From NCBI GenBank assembly GCA_025937785.1, contig JAICQQ010000048.1, positions 1-44,240 on the forward strand: a DNA stretch of 44,240 nt, given 5' to 3'. Under the pieces are notes generated by a model that was not told the DNA's origin, did no database searches, and saw only the letters and a list, made by a program, of their open reading frames with translations. The translations under genes and the position numbers were made by a program. This DNA comes from Polyangiaceae bacterium (GTDB lineage Bacteria; Myxococcota_A; Polyangia; Polyangiales; Polyangiaceae). Every line of letters starts with the position of its first letter. Position 1 is the first letter of the stretch. Below are positions 1 through 8,364 of the stretch, piece after piece.

Positions 1-40
1 CGTCCAGCTGCTGTCTAACCATGCTGGCCTACCCATGGAA

Positions 41-140
41 CACACTTCCACCGCCATGGATAGCTCTTTCCTCGACTTCTCGGGCACGGGCACGCACACG
101 TTCACGTTCACGGGCCAGACCAATTCAGGGACAGGCCCTA
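41..140. repeat. Partial copy (right half) of a palindromic intergenic repeat
   Basis: This stretch matches the right half of the complete element at 36625-36882. Shared blocks are CCGCCATG, CGACTTCTCGGGCAC, CACGTTCACG and the terminal ATTCAGGGACA followed by CCCTA. The left half lies outside the window or is lost. A second copy begins directly after it, in head-to-tail order, so the junction around 81-205 is itself a long imperfect palindrome. No coding function is seen here. Confidence 0.6.
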
Positions 141-427
141 AGTCGTGTCCTCAGTTGGGCGAGCGACCCCGTAAACATAAACGTGCCCGTGCCCGAAACA
201 TCACGACCTGATGCCGAGCTGGGGCCGATGACCGGAGCATGATGCTCGCTCATGAAGGATTGGACGTGCACCAAGTCGCACGGGATTTTCTCGTCATAGC
301 GAAGGCGATCATCGAAGGACTACCGCGAGGACGAGGCCACCCGTTGGACGTTTGCTCCGGCTCAAACTGCTCGACGATTCCTCGACTTCTCGGGCACGGG
401 CACGGGCCGGAAGGCCCGTGCCCGAAC
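141..427. repeat. Second, degenerate copy of the same palindromic repeat
   Basis: The order of conserved blocks follows the complete copy at 36625-36882: GACCCCGTAAAC, CGTGCCCGTGCCCGAA, GATGCCGAGCTGGGGCCG, GACCGGAGCATGA, then a CGTCATAGCGAA-like block and CGACTTCTCGGGCAC. The right terminus is not the normal one. It is replaced by a perfect hairpin at 397-424. The copy occupies the region upstream of the lamin-tail lipoprotein gene and may supply its 5' untranslated region. Confidence 0.55.
397..424. other. Perfect 12-bp hairpin with GGAA loop
   Basis: The arm at 397-408 (CGGGCACGGGCC) is an exact inverted repeat of 413-424, separated by the four bases GGAA. There is no following T-run, so it is not a classical intrinsic terminator. 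It lies 57 bases before the ATG of the lamin-tail lipoprotein gene and at the degenerate end of the palindromic repeat. Confidence 0.6.
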
Positions 428-481
428 CCTGCCCGGCACTTTTTCTTAGCAACTCGCGCCTCGGTCCACCGAACAGAGACC

Positions 482-1612
482 ATGAAAGCAAAAGCACTCG
501 TGTCATGTCTGGTTACTAGCTCTTGGCTGCTCGCGTGCGGGTCGGAACCCCCGCCGGACGACTCCTCCGATCCCTCCGATCCTGAAGATGACGTCGTCGT
601 GATCGCCACCGCCGAAGCCGTCACGAGTTCGGCGGCGGCTAGCAACGCGGCGGGGGGCGCCGCAGCCACTGCTGGCTCGGCGGCTGCCAGCTCGGGGGGG
701 GCCGGCGACCGAACCGCGTCTACGGCGGGCGAGTCATCGACCGGCAGTTCGGCGGCGGGCGGCGCTGGATCCACGTCGGACGGCGCTGCGACCGATGCCA
801 GCACTACGGGTGAGCCCGCTGGGGGTGCAGCGGGTGCTGCCGCGAGCGGCGGGGCGGCGAACGGAAGTGGGGCTGCAGCGGGCAGCGACGCTGGCCAGCA
901 GACGGCGGGTACGCCAGTCACTGCGGCGGCTTCGGGTGGGGCCGGCGGCTCTGATGGCGGGGGCTTCGGAGGTGAGCCGAGCACCACGGGTGAGCCGCCG
1001 CCGCCGGTGCCGCTGGGGGCGGTGCTCATCACCGAATACGTCGAAGGCGTGGATGGAGATGACAAAGCCGTGGAGCTCTCCAACCTGAGCGACGAAACGG
1101 TGGTGCTGAGCGAATGCCGCCTGGAAACCTACTTCAACGGCAACCTCGAATCCTCGAGCGGCGTCGACTTGACGACGATCGAGCTTCGGCCGCAGACGAG
1201 CTATGTGCTCTGCAAGTCGAGCGCGAGCACCGGGCTATCTTCGGCTTGCCACCGGGCCGCGGCTTCGATCAACTTCAATGGGGACGACGCGCTCGTGTTG
1301 CGCTGCAACGGTGTCATCCACGACAGTTTCGGCCAGGTGGGCTTCGATCCCGGCGACGAATGGCGAAGCTCCGAGAGCTCCAGCGGCACCGCCGATCACG
1401 TCCTGCGCCGGCGTTGTGGAGCCGCCGCACGAACAGAGTCATCGTCGCCGTTCGAAGCGGTTCTGGGTGAGGATTGGATCAGCGTTTGGACCTTCGACGA
1501 AGGCACGAGTGCGGAGTACCCGGGCCTGGGCATCGCGGCCTGCGCTGAACCGGATGCCGCTGTTGACGCCGGTGGTAGCGACGCTGGCACGGGCGGCGCT
1601 GCTAGCGAGTAG
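482..1612 (+). CDS. Secreted lipoprotein with C-terminal lamin-tail domain
   Basis: The protein has 376 residues from the ATG at 482. This start is preferred to an upstream in-frame start because it gives a proper lipoprotein signal peptide, MKAKALVSCLVT followed by the lipobox LLAC at about residue 20. Residues 35-190 are low complexity, almost only Ala, Gly, Ser and Thr, and probably form a flexible surface tether. From about residue 180 the sequence has the lamin-tail (LTD) pattern: VLITEYVEG, then a KAVELSN strand, a central INFNGDDALVL and a DSFGQVG motif. LTD domains in bacteria occur in secreted proteins and nucleases; no nuclease domain is present here. The exact role is unknown. The stop codon lies inside the first unit of a tandem repeat, so the C-terminus may vary between strains. 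Confidence 0.8.
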   Translation: MKAKALVSCLVTSSWLLACGSEPPPDDSSDPSDPEDDVVVIATAEAVTSSAAASNAAGGAAATAGSAAASSGGAGDRTASTAGESSTGSSAAGGAGSTSDGAATDASTTGEPAGGAAGAAASGGAANGSGAAAGSDAGQQTAGTPVTAAASGGAGGSDGGGFGGEPSTTGEPPPPVPLGAVLITEYVEGVDGDDKAVELSNLSDETVVLSECRLETYFNGNLESSSGVDLTTIELRPQTSYVLCKSSASTGLSSACHRAAASINFNGDDALVLRCNGVIHDSFGQVGFDPGDEWRSSESSSGTADHVLRRRCGAAARTESSSPFEAVLGEDWISVWTFDEGTSAEYPGLGIAACAEPDAAVDAGGSDAGTGGAASE

Positions 1613-1720
1613 CCGCCGCTGCTAGCGAGTAGCCGCCGCTGCTAGCGAGTAGCCGCCGCTGCTAGCGGGTAGCCGCCGCTGCCAGCGGGTAGCCGCCGCT
1701 GCCAGCGGGTAGCCGCCGGT
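1601..1720. repeat. Six tandem 20-bp repeats over the lipoprotein stop codon
   Basis: Six head-to-tail 20-base units run from 1601, unit GCTAGCGAGTAGCCGCCGCT. The last three units have drifted (GAGT to GGGT, GCTAGC to GCCAGC, and a terminal base change). The TAG stop of the lamin-tail lipoprotein gene is in unit one. The array fills most of the gap before the convergent smc gene. There are no spacers, so it is not CRISPR. Confidence 0.95.
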
Positions 1721-1735
1721 TTCTTCGCAGGCGCC

Positions 1736-4700
1736 TCAGGCAACCTGCGTATTCTGTGCGGCGGCTTCGTCGTCGTTGCGGACGGCGCTGCGGCTCTCGC
1801 TGCGCGCCTGGGCGCTGTCGTTGACTTTGACGCTGACCAGGCGCGAAACGCCGGGTTCGCCCATGGTCACGCCGTACAACACGTCCACGCTCTGCATGGT
1901 CTTGCGAATATGCGTGATGAGGATGAACTGGCTGCGGTCGGTCATGCTGCGAATGGCTTCGTTGTAGCGAGCCACGTTGGCCTCGTCGAGCGGTGCGTCG
2001 ACCTCGTCGAGGATGCAGAACGGTGAGGGGCGGTGCTGGAAGATGGCGAAGATCAGCGAGACCGCGGTCAGCGCTTTCTCGCCACCGCTCATCAGATCGA
2101 TATTGCCGAGCTTCTTGCCGGGAGGCTGCGCGTGGATCTCGACGCCCGAGTTCAACATGTCTTCCGGGTCGGTCAACGACAGCTGGGCGCGTCCGCCGCG
2201 GAACAGCTTGGTGAAGGTCTTGGAGAACAACTCGTTGACCGCGGCGAAGGTGTCTTTGAAACGTCGCCGCGATTCTTTGTTCATGTGCTTGATGGCGCGA
2301 TCGAGCTCGATGAGCGCCTGCTCGATGTCGACCTTCTGGGTGTTGAGATCGACGAAGCGACGCTCAGCGTCCTCGTACTCGGCTTTGGAGTCGAGGTTCA
2401 CCGGACCCATGCGATCGATGACCTGGGTGAGCTCGTCGATGCGGCGGCGGTGTTCGTCGTCGGGAGCGGGGCGCGCGTGGTAGTCGCCGACCACACGGCG
2501 CAGATCGAGACCGCGGAACTTGTCGCGGATGTTCGCGAGCAGATGGTCGAGCTCGAGCTCCATTCGCTGCAAGGCCATCTCGTGTTTGCGTGCCGACTCG
2601 TCGAACAAGTCGAGCTCCTGACGGCGCTCTTTCAGCTCGAGATCGCGGCTCGCCAGGATCTGGCGCACGTTCTCGAGTTGCGCGCGAGACTCGTCGAGTA
2701 GGGCGTGCGCTTCACGCGCCCCGCCCTGAGCCGCGCCCCGGGCGTCGCGAGCCAAGACGATCCGTGCCGCGGTTTCGCCGATGCTGACGGAGGCTTCGTG
2801 CGCCTCCAGGTCGAGGCGCTCGCCACGGCTGTGAAGATCTTCGAGCAAGGTGCTGACGCGCTCGAGGGAGGTGCGCGCCGCTTCCATCTGTTCCTTCACC
2901 TGCGCCAGACGCACCTTGCGCTCGGTGACCAGCGCCGCTTGCCCCTGGACGCGCTCGCGCCAGCTCGCTGCGCGCTCTTCGGCCTTCACCAGGCTCAGGC
3001 GCGCGGCTTCCAGTTGGGACTTCAGTTCGTCGAGTGTGCTGCGCGAGGAGGCTTCTTCGCGCGTGGACTCTTCCGCCGCAGCCGTGAGCTGCTCGATGTC
3101 TCGCGTCAATGCCTGCAAGCGAGCCGAGCTGCGCTCGATTTCACCCGCGACGCGCACCAGATCCTTCTCGAGCGCCACATGGGCCAGTTCGCCCTCGTGC
3201 ACGCCCTGCCGGGCGCGGTCGAGCGACGTCTCCACCTCGGCGAGTCGAGTTTTCGAAGCGTTGTGCGCCGCCTGGCGCTCGCTGAACTCGGCTTCGAGCT
3301 TGGCCACGGCGTCCCTCAGCGCGTGCATCTCGCGCTTCTGTTCGACCATCGCCGATGCCACACCGTCGCCACTGCCGCCGATGACGACGCCATCGGGGCG
3401 CACCACGGTGCCGTCGATCGCGACGGCGGTCACCGTCGGGTGACGGGCCACGAAGGCGATGGCGGCTTCCGGCGACTCCACGACGACCGCGTTGCCCACG
3501 ACGGTACGCACGAGCGGCTCGTCCTCAGGCGCGTAGACGAGGCGATCGGCGAGCTGGCAGACCAGACCAGGTTCGTCCGGGTACTGGGCCGCTTGCGAGC
3601 CAGCCACGAACGGCGGACGGGCGGGCACGATGTGAGCGCGGCCGCGCTCGGTGCGTCGCAGTTCTTCGAGCAGCGCTAACCCGTGACGCTGGTCCTTGAC
3701 GATCACGTACTGCAAGCGTTCCCCCAAAAGGCCAGCGAACGCCGCCGTGAGCTCTTGGGGGGCTTCGATGCGATCGGCCACCATGCCGTACACTTCGGGA
3801 TCGTGCTTGGCGAGCAAGGCGCGCACGCCAGCCCCGACGCCTTCGAGCCGACGGTGCATGTCTTCGAGCGCACGCAGCCGATTCCGCTTCAGGCTGAGCT
3901 CGTTCTTGGTGGTGTCGACGGCTCGCTCCGTGTCGAGCAATGAGCTGCGCAGCTTGCCGAACTCTTCCTCGAGCTGGCCCCGTTCGGCGAGCGTCAGGCG
4001 CTTGCCTTCGGCAGCCTCGGCGACGCTGCGTTCGAGGGCGTGTTTGCGAGCAGTCAGCGTCTCGAGCTCACCCTGGTGGGTGTCGCGCTCGACACCGTGC
4101 TTCTCGACGCGGGCGCGCGCGTCGCTGATGCGCTGGAGCAAACCGTCGAGCCGCGCTTCAGCGGCGGCAGCTCGGGTGCTTACCTCGGACGATCGAGCAC
4201 GCAGCTCCTGCACTTCTTGGTTGGCGCGCTCTTCTTCATGGCGCAGGACCTCGAGGGCGTCGTCTTCCGACTTCGCGTCGGCGGCCCGCGCTTCTTCGTC
4301 CTTGCTCAGCTCTTCGATACGGCTCTGCAACGCTGCGCGTTCGGCCGTCAGCTGACTGGTGCGCTCGACAATCGACTCTTGCTCGCGTTTGGCGGCCGCT
4401 AGCCGATCGGCGTGGTGGCGCAGCTTGTCGCGTGAGCGCTCGATTTCTGCGACCAGGCGCGCGACCTCGTTGTCCGCCTCGAAGGCCGCTTTGGCCGCCG
4501 CGTCCGTACGATGCTCGATGTCGGCGGCCTCGCCGCGAGTTTCGGCGAGGATGGCATCCACTTGGTCGAGAGCGCTGCGCACGCCTTGCGCGCCTGCGGC
4601 GCTGGTCGTCATCTGATCGCGCTCGACGCGTGCCGTCACCGTGAGCTCGAGCAGCCGGTGGGAAGCCTCGTGCAACACCAGATCTTCGAGTTCGGATCGG

Positions 4701-5374
4701 TACTTGACGAAGCGCTCGGCCTTGGCCACTTGGCGCTTCAACGACGAGCGTGTGCGTTCGATCTCGCCGACGATATCGTTGATGCGCAGCAGATTCTGGC
4801 GCGTGGCGTCCATCTTGCGTTCGGCCTGGCGCCGCCGCTGCTTGTATTTGGTGATGCCTGCGGCTTCTTCGATGAACAGGCGACGATCTTCGGGGCGCGC
4901 GCTGACGATTTGACCGATGCGGCCCTGCTCGACGACGGAATAGGCCTTGGTGCCGACGCCGGTGCCCAGGAACAGCTCGGTGATGTCGCGCAAGCGCACC
5001 TGGGTCTTGTTCATCAGGTACTCGCTGGTACCGTCCCGGAAGAGCCGGCGGGTGACCGCTATTTCAGGGTAGTCGCGGTACTCCTCGGGTAGGGTTTGCG
5101 CGTACTCTGGATCGGTGTTGTCGAAGGTCATCGTGACTTCGGCCAGCCCGTGAGGCGGCCGAGATTCGGAGCCATTGAAGATCACGTCTTCCATGGACCG
5201 GCCGCGCAGATGCTTGGCGCTCTGTTCGCCCATGCACCAGCGGATGGCGTCCACGATGTTCGATTTGCCGCAGCCGTTCGGCCCGACGATGCCGATGACG
5301 TCGTGGTCGAAATGAATGACCGTGCGGTCGACGAACGACTTGAATCCCGAGATCTCGAGCTTCTTGATGTGCAT
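1736..5374 (-). CDS. smc: Chromosome segregation ATPase SMC
   Basis: This is the bacterial SMC protein, the ATPase core of the condensin that compacts and separates chromosomes with ScpA and ScpB. Its 1212 residues match the family length. The N-terminal [14 protein letters not shown] leads to a Walker A motif GPNGCGKSN at 31-39. Coiled coils rich in Glu, Arg and Ala run from about 165-515 and 685-1000, separated by a hinge at about 525-680 ([12 protein letters not shown] onward). The C-terminal head has the ABC signature LMSGGEKAL at about 1094 and Walker [11 protein letters not shown] at about 1119. The start is the ATG at 5374, giving the conserved N-terminus. No scpA or scpB lies beside it. 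It converges with the lamin-tail gene and diverges from fmdB. Confidence 0.97.
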   Translation of the reverse strand: MHIKKLEISGFKSFVDRTVIHFDHDVIGIVGPNGCGKSNIVDAIRWCMGEQSAKHLRGRSMEDVIFNGSESRPPHGLAEVTMTFDNTDPEYAQTLPEEYRDYPEIAVTRRLFRDGTSEYLMNKTQVRLRDITELFLGTGVGTKAYSVVEQGRIGQIVSARPEDRRLFIEEAAGITKYKQRRRQAERKMDATRQNLLRINDIVGEIERTRSSLKRQVAKAERFVKYRSELEDLVLHEASHRLLELTVTARVERDQMTTSAAGAQGVRSALDQVDAILAETRGEAADIEHRTDAAAKAAFEADNEVARLVAEIERSRDKLRHHADRLAAAKREQESIVERTSQLTAERAALQSRIEELSKDEEARAADAKSEDDALEVLRHEEERANQEVQELRARSSEVSTRAAAAEARLDGLLQRISDARARVEKHGVERDTHQGELETLTARKHALERSVAEAAEGKRLTLAERGQLEEEFGKLRSSLLDTERAVDTTKNELSLKRNRLRALEDMHRRLEGVGAGVRALLAKHDPEVYGMVADRIEAPQELTAAFAGLLGERLQYVIVKDQRHGLALLEELRRTERGRAHIVPARPPFVAGSQAAQYPDEPGLVCQLADRLVYAPEDEPLVRTVVGNAVVVESPEAAIAFVARHPTVTAVAIDGTVVRPDGVVIGGSGDGVASAMVEQKREMHALRDAVAKLEAEFSERQAAHNASKTRLAEVETSLDRARQGVHEGELAHVALEKDLVRVAGEIERSSARLQALTRDIEQLTAAAEESTREEASSRSTLDELKSQLEAARLSLVKAEERAASWRERVQGQAALVTERKVRLAQVKEQMEAARTSLERVSTLLEDLHSRGERLDLEAHEASVSIGETAARIVLARDARGAAQGGAREAHALLDESRAQLENVRQILASRDLELKERRQELDLFDESARKHEMALQRMELELDHLLANIRDKFRGLDLRRVVGDYHARPAPDDEHRRRIDELTQVIDRMGPVNLDSKAEYEDAERRFVDLNTQKVDIEQALIELDRAIKHMNKESRRRFKDTFAAVNELFSKTFTKLFRGGRAQLSLTDPEDMLNSGVEIHAQPPGKKLGNIDLMSGGEKALTAVSLIFAIFQHRPSPFCILDEVDAPLDEANVARYNEAIRSMTDRSQFILITHIRKTMQSVDVLYGVTMGEPGVSRLVSVKVNDSAQARSESRSAVRNDDEAAAQNTQVA

Positions 5375-5755
5375 CTATTTGATCCAGGCGCTTGGGTGAG
5401 GCGGCGGCCGGCGAACGACTTTGGCGCTGTGCCGATGCTGTTAACAATCTGGGTATAGCAGGCAGGGCGGCGCCTACGGCAGTGCTTTGCCACGCGCGCC
5501 GGACATGCGTGACGCCAAGGGTAACGGCACGTCATGTATGGTCAGACCCACTGAGTGTTCTTTACGCCCCTGAACGCATGAACACAAGATAGAAAATCGG
5601 AAAGGGCTCTGTTTGGCTGTAGGTTCTCGGACCGAGACCCACAAGGGGGCGCGGACAGTTCACGAGCCCCAGGGTCGCTCTTTGCCGCGGTTCTACGTTG
5701 ACAGAGGCTCGAGCAGAACGCATTTGATGCCAAACCCTCTTCGAGAACGCCGAGA
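5375..5755. promoter_or_regulatory. Divergent intergenic region between smc and the FmdB-like gene
   Basis: This 381-base gap should hold promoters in both directions. For smc, an extended -10-like TGCTATACC is seen on the minus strand (hexamer at 5452-5457). For the rightward genes, a TTGACA sequence sits at 5698-5703 with only a weak -10 17 bases on. A short dyad TCTCGG-A-CCGAGA lies at 5625-5637. No convincing gene is present. All of these sites are weak matches by eye. Confidence 0.35.
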
Positions 5756-6115
5756 ATGACGTACGAATATACCTGCCTTGCCTGCCAACACGAGTGGGAA
5801 GCTGAACAAAGTATCAGTGCAAAACCTTTGACCGAGTGCCCGCAGTGCCATCAACCGACTGCGAAGCGCATGGTGTCCGGGGGCGCCGGCTTCATCTTGA
5901 AAGGCGGCGGCTGGTACGCCGACGGCTATGGTTTGAAGGGCGGCTCCTCGAAAACCGACAGCGGCAGCAAGGACTCGAGCGCCAGCAGCGGCAGCAGCAG
6001 CAGCAGCAGCACCCCGGCGTCGACTGACAGCTCCGAAAAGAAAGACACCAAGAAGGCCGGCGAAGCGAGCTCGTCTGGGTCAGACTCTACGGGGAAGACC
6101 GCCGCTTCCACCTGA
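5756..6115 (+). CDS. FmdB-family zinc ribbon protein
   Basis: This 119-residue protein begins MTYEYTCLACQHEWE and has two CxxC pairs (CLAC at 8-11 and CPQC at about 29-32), followed by GGAGFILKGGGWYADGY. This is the standard FmdB/CxxC_CXXC_SSSS regulatory-protein layout, a single zinc ribbon with a glycine-rich aromatic segment. The C-terminal half from about residue 65 is a Ser/Lys/Thr/Gly low-complexity tail and probably disordered. FmdB proteins are small putative nucleic-acid-binding or regulatory proteins without a settled biochemical role. The gene lies 18 bases before the pheA-like gene and is probably cotranscribed with it. Confidence 0.85.
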   Translation: MTYEYTCLACQHEWEAEQSISAKPLTECPQCHQPTAKRMVSGGAGFILKGGGWYADGYGLKGGSSKTDSGSKDSSASSGSSSSSSTPASTDSSEKKDTKKAGEASSSGSDSTGKTAAST

Positions 6116-6133
6116 CTGAATCCAAGACCCCCC

Positions 6134-7213
6134 ATGCCGTCACCCGAAGAGACCAAGCGAGCGATCGCTGAGCTCCGAGAGGCGATCGCCACCGTCGATC
6201 GAACGCTGCTCTCTGCGCTGGAAGAACGGGCGCGGCTGTCCCGTCAGATTCACGCGCTGAGCGAGGGCGGACCGACGACGATTGACGTCGACGAGCATGC
6301 CTGGCTCGCGGCCCTCGAAGCGCACGCGACCGGGTCACTGACGGGTGAGGGTTTGCGCGCGATTTTTGGCCAGATCCGCGCGGAGGCACGCGCGATCGAG
6401 CAACCCGTGCGCGTGGCGTATCTCGGCCCCGAAGGCGGCTTCGGCTACCACCTGAGCAAGCATCATTTCGGCGCGGCAGCTACCCTGACAGAGTGTTCGA
6501 CCGTGAGCGAAGCGCTCGACGAGGTCGTCCGAGGCCGCGCTGTCCACGCCGCGTTCCCGTGGGAGTCGTCGGTCGAAGGTTTGGTGCAGAGTTCGATCGC
6601 AGCGCTCGCGGGTACCGAGTTGTTCATCGTTGGTGCGCCGCAGATGCGGGCGACCTACGATTTCATGACGAAGACGGGTGAGCTCACGGACGTGAAGCGC
6701 GTGTATGCGACGGCGGCGGCGCATGCGGCGTGCGAGCTGTTCCTATCGCGGGAGCTGCCCAAGGTCGCGGTGACGGACGTGCGCTCGCCGCTGATCGCGG
6801 CGCAGCTGGCGCACGAGAGCCCAGGCGGGGCTGCGCTGGTGCCGGAGGCGTGCGGCCGTGACGGCGAGCTCGTCGTCGCGCGCTCGAACGTGGGCAACAT
6901 CCCCGATCTCTCGTTGCGTTACGCGATCACGGGCGACCGGCCCGCCATGCGTTCTGGGCGCGACCTTACCTGCCTGCTGTTCCGGGTGGCGGACAAACCG
7001 GGTTCGTTGTTCGACGTGCTCCGGCACTTCGCCGAGCGCGGTCTCAACCTGAAAAAGCTCCAGAGCATGCCGAGTGACGGCGCCACGGCCGAGTACGTGT
7101 TCTACATCGAGGTCGGGGGCCACCAAACCGATCGCGCCGTCGTCACCGCGCTCGAAGAGGTCAAGCGGGAGGCGCGCTACCTCAGGGTTCTCGGGTCGTT
7201 CCCGGTGGGCTGA
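6134..7213 (+). CDS. PheA-like protein (chorismate mutase, prephenate dehydratase, ACT layout) with altered active sites
   Basis: The 359-residue protein has the architecture of the bifunctional P-protein of phenylalanine synthesis: a helical AroQ-type chorismate mutase domain (about 5-88), a prephenate dehydratase domain (about 93-268) and an ACT domain (about 275-355). By eye against E. coli PheA, nearly every dehydratase signature is changed. The GTFS-type motif is GGFG (101-104), PIENS is PWESS (142-146), SHPQ is ATAA (192-195), and the catalytic TRF is LRY (261-263). In the ACT domain ESRP is QSMP (310-313). In the mutase domain the positions matching Lys39, Arg51 and Glu52 appear to be Ser, His and Ala. 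The frame is intact and coding-like, so it is not a decayed gene. It stands where pheA stands in the aromatic supraoperon, ahead of hisC. It may be an inactive or regulatory paralogue, or catalyse a different prephenate reaction, as the BacA decarboxylases do. Confidence 0.8.
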   Translation: MPSPEETKRAIAELREAIATVDRTLLSALEERARLSRQIHALSEGGPTTIDVDEHAWLAALEAHATGSLTGEGLRAIFGQIRAEARAIEQPVRVAYLGPEGGFGYHLSKHHFGAAATLTECSTVSEALDEVVRGRAVHAAFPWESSVEGLVQSSIAALAGTELFIVGAPQMRATYDFMTKTGELTDVKRVYATAAAHAACELFLSRELPKVAVTDVRSPLIAAQLAHESPGGAALVPEACGRDGELVVARSNVGNIPDLSLRYAITGDRPAMRSGRDLTCLLFRVADKPGSLFDVLRHFAERGLNLKKLQSMPSDGATAEYVFYIEVGGHQTDRAVVTALEEVKREARYLRVLGSFPVG

Positions 7214-7281
7214 GCCGCCCCACTACAATCGTGAGCTCGGGTGTGTTCTTCCTTCGACGGCTAGTCTAGGCTCCGCTGGTC

Positions 7282-8364
7282 ATGAGCGGCCTGGTCACTC
7301 CCAGTATCGAAAGCCTGGTTGCGTACGAGGGCGGCAAGCCCATCGAAGAGGTCGCGCGCGAGTTCGGCGTCGCTTCGCCGATCAAGCTGGCCTCGAACGA
7401 GAACCCCCTCGGGCCCAGCCCGAAGGCTCTGCGCGCCGCCTTCGAGGCACTGAACTCGGTGAATCGCTATCCCGACGGGGTGGCGTTTCGGCTGCGGCAC
7501 GCCTTGGCGGAAGCTTACGGCGTGGGGTTCGCCGAGGTGCTGCACGGCAGCGGCTCGAACGAACTCATCGAGCTCGTCGTGCGCACCTTCTGCACGCCTT
7601 CGGATCACGTCATTTTCGGTCAGCCCGGCTTCGCCATGTACCCAGTGATAGCGATGGCCCACGGGGTCGAATTCACGGCCGTCCCCACGCGCGAGTGCAA
7701 ACACGACCTCGCCGGGTTCCTGCAGGCACTCCAGCCGAACACCAAGGTGATCCTGATCGACAACCCCAACAACCCCACGGGCACGTATCGAGACGTGAGC
7801 CAGATCAGCGACTTTTTGCGCCAGGTGCCGCCCGAAGTCATCGTCGTGATGGACGAAGCGTACTTCGAGTACGTCACTGCGAGCGACTATCCCAACTCGC
7901 TCGAGCTCAGGCACTTGCGCGAGCGGCTGATCGTGACGCGGACGTTTTCGAAGATCTACGGGCTCTCGGGGATGCGTGTGGGCGTCGGGATCGGGCCGGC
8001 GCACCTGATGAACTATCTCAACCGGCTGCGGCCTCCCTTCAATGTCGGTCTGATGAGCCAAGAGGCCGCGGTCGCGGCGCTCTCGGACCACGAGCACGTC
8101 GCTAGCAGTCGCCAGCACAACACGACGGAACGTGAGCGATTGAGCCAAGGGCTCGCTGCGCTCGGGCTCGAGGTCACGCCGAGCCAGGCGAACTTCGTGC
8201 TGGTGCATTTCGATCGCCCGACGCGTTCCCTGAACCAGGCGTTGCTGGAGCGTGGCGTGATCGTGCGGCCCATCCCCATGCTGCCGCGTGCGTTGCGGAT
8301 TTCGGTGGGCACCGTCGCCGAAAACGACCGCCTGCTCACGGCGCTTGCCGAGGTCACGTCGTGA
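7282..8364 (+). CDS. hisC: Histidinol-phosphate / aromatic aminotransferase (HisC type)
   Basis: This is a fold-type I PLP aminotransferase of 360 residues, the normal length. Recognisable features are IKLASNENPLGPSP (34-47), RYPDG (62-66), NPNNPTG (161-167), the PLP-contacting DEAY (191-194) and the Schiff-base lysine K224 in TRTFSKIYGL, followed by GMRVG. The family converts imidazole-acetol phosphate to histidinol phosphate. Members in the pheA-hisC-tyrA-aroA supraoperon also transaminate phenylpyruvate or hydroxyphenylpyruvate, so aromatic amino acid synthesis is the likely job here. All key residues are present, in contrast to the PheA and AroA homologues beside it. Its stop overlaps the GTG start of the next gene by four bases, which implies translational coupling. 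Confidence 0.93.
   Translation: MSGLVTPSIESLVAYEGGKPIEEVAREFGVASPIKLASNENPLGPSPKALRAAFEALNSVNRYPDGVAFRLRHALAEAYGVGFAEVLHGSGSNELIELVVRTFCTPSDHVIFGQPGFAMYPVIAMAHGVEFTAVPTRECKHDLAGFLQALQPNTKVILIDNPNNPTGTYRDVSQISDFLRQVPPEVIVVMDEAYFEYVTASDYPNSLELRHLRERLIVTRTFSKIYGLSGMRVGVGIGPAHLMNYLNRLRPPFNVGLMSQEAAVAALSDHEHVASSRQHNTTERERLSQGLAALGLEVTPSQANFVLVHFDRPTRSLNQALLERGVIVRPIPMLPRALRISVGTVAENDRLLTALAEVTS

Noticed and set aside
1601..1720. Possible CRISPR array
   Set aside because: The units are directly adjacent with no spacers, and there are no cas genes.
2033..3679. Plus-strand frames of 222 and 324 codons opposite smc
   Set aside because: They are shadows of the SMC coiled-coil region on the other strand, with no motif of their own.
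5542..5733. A 63-codon minus-strand ORF in the smc-fmdB gap
   Set aside because: It has no ribosome binding site or recognisable motif and lies within the likely promoter region.
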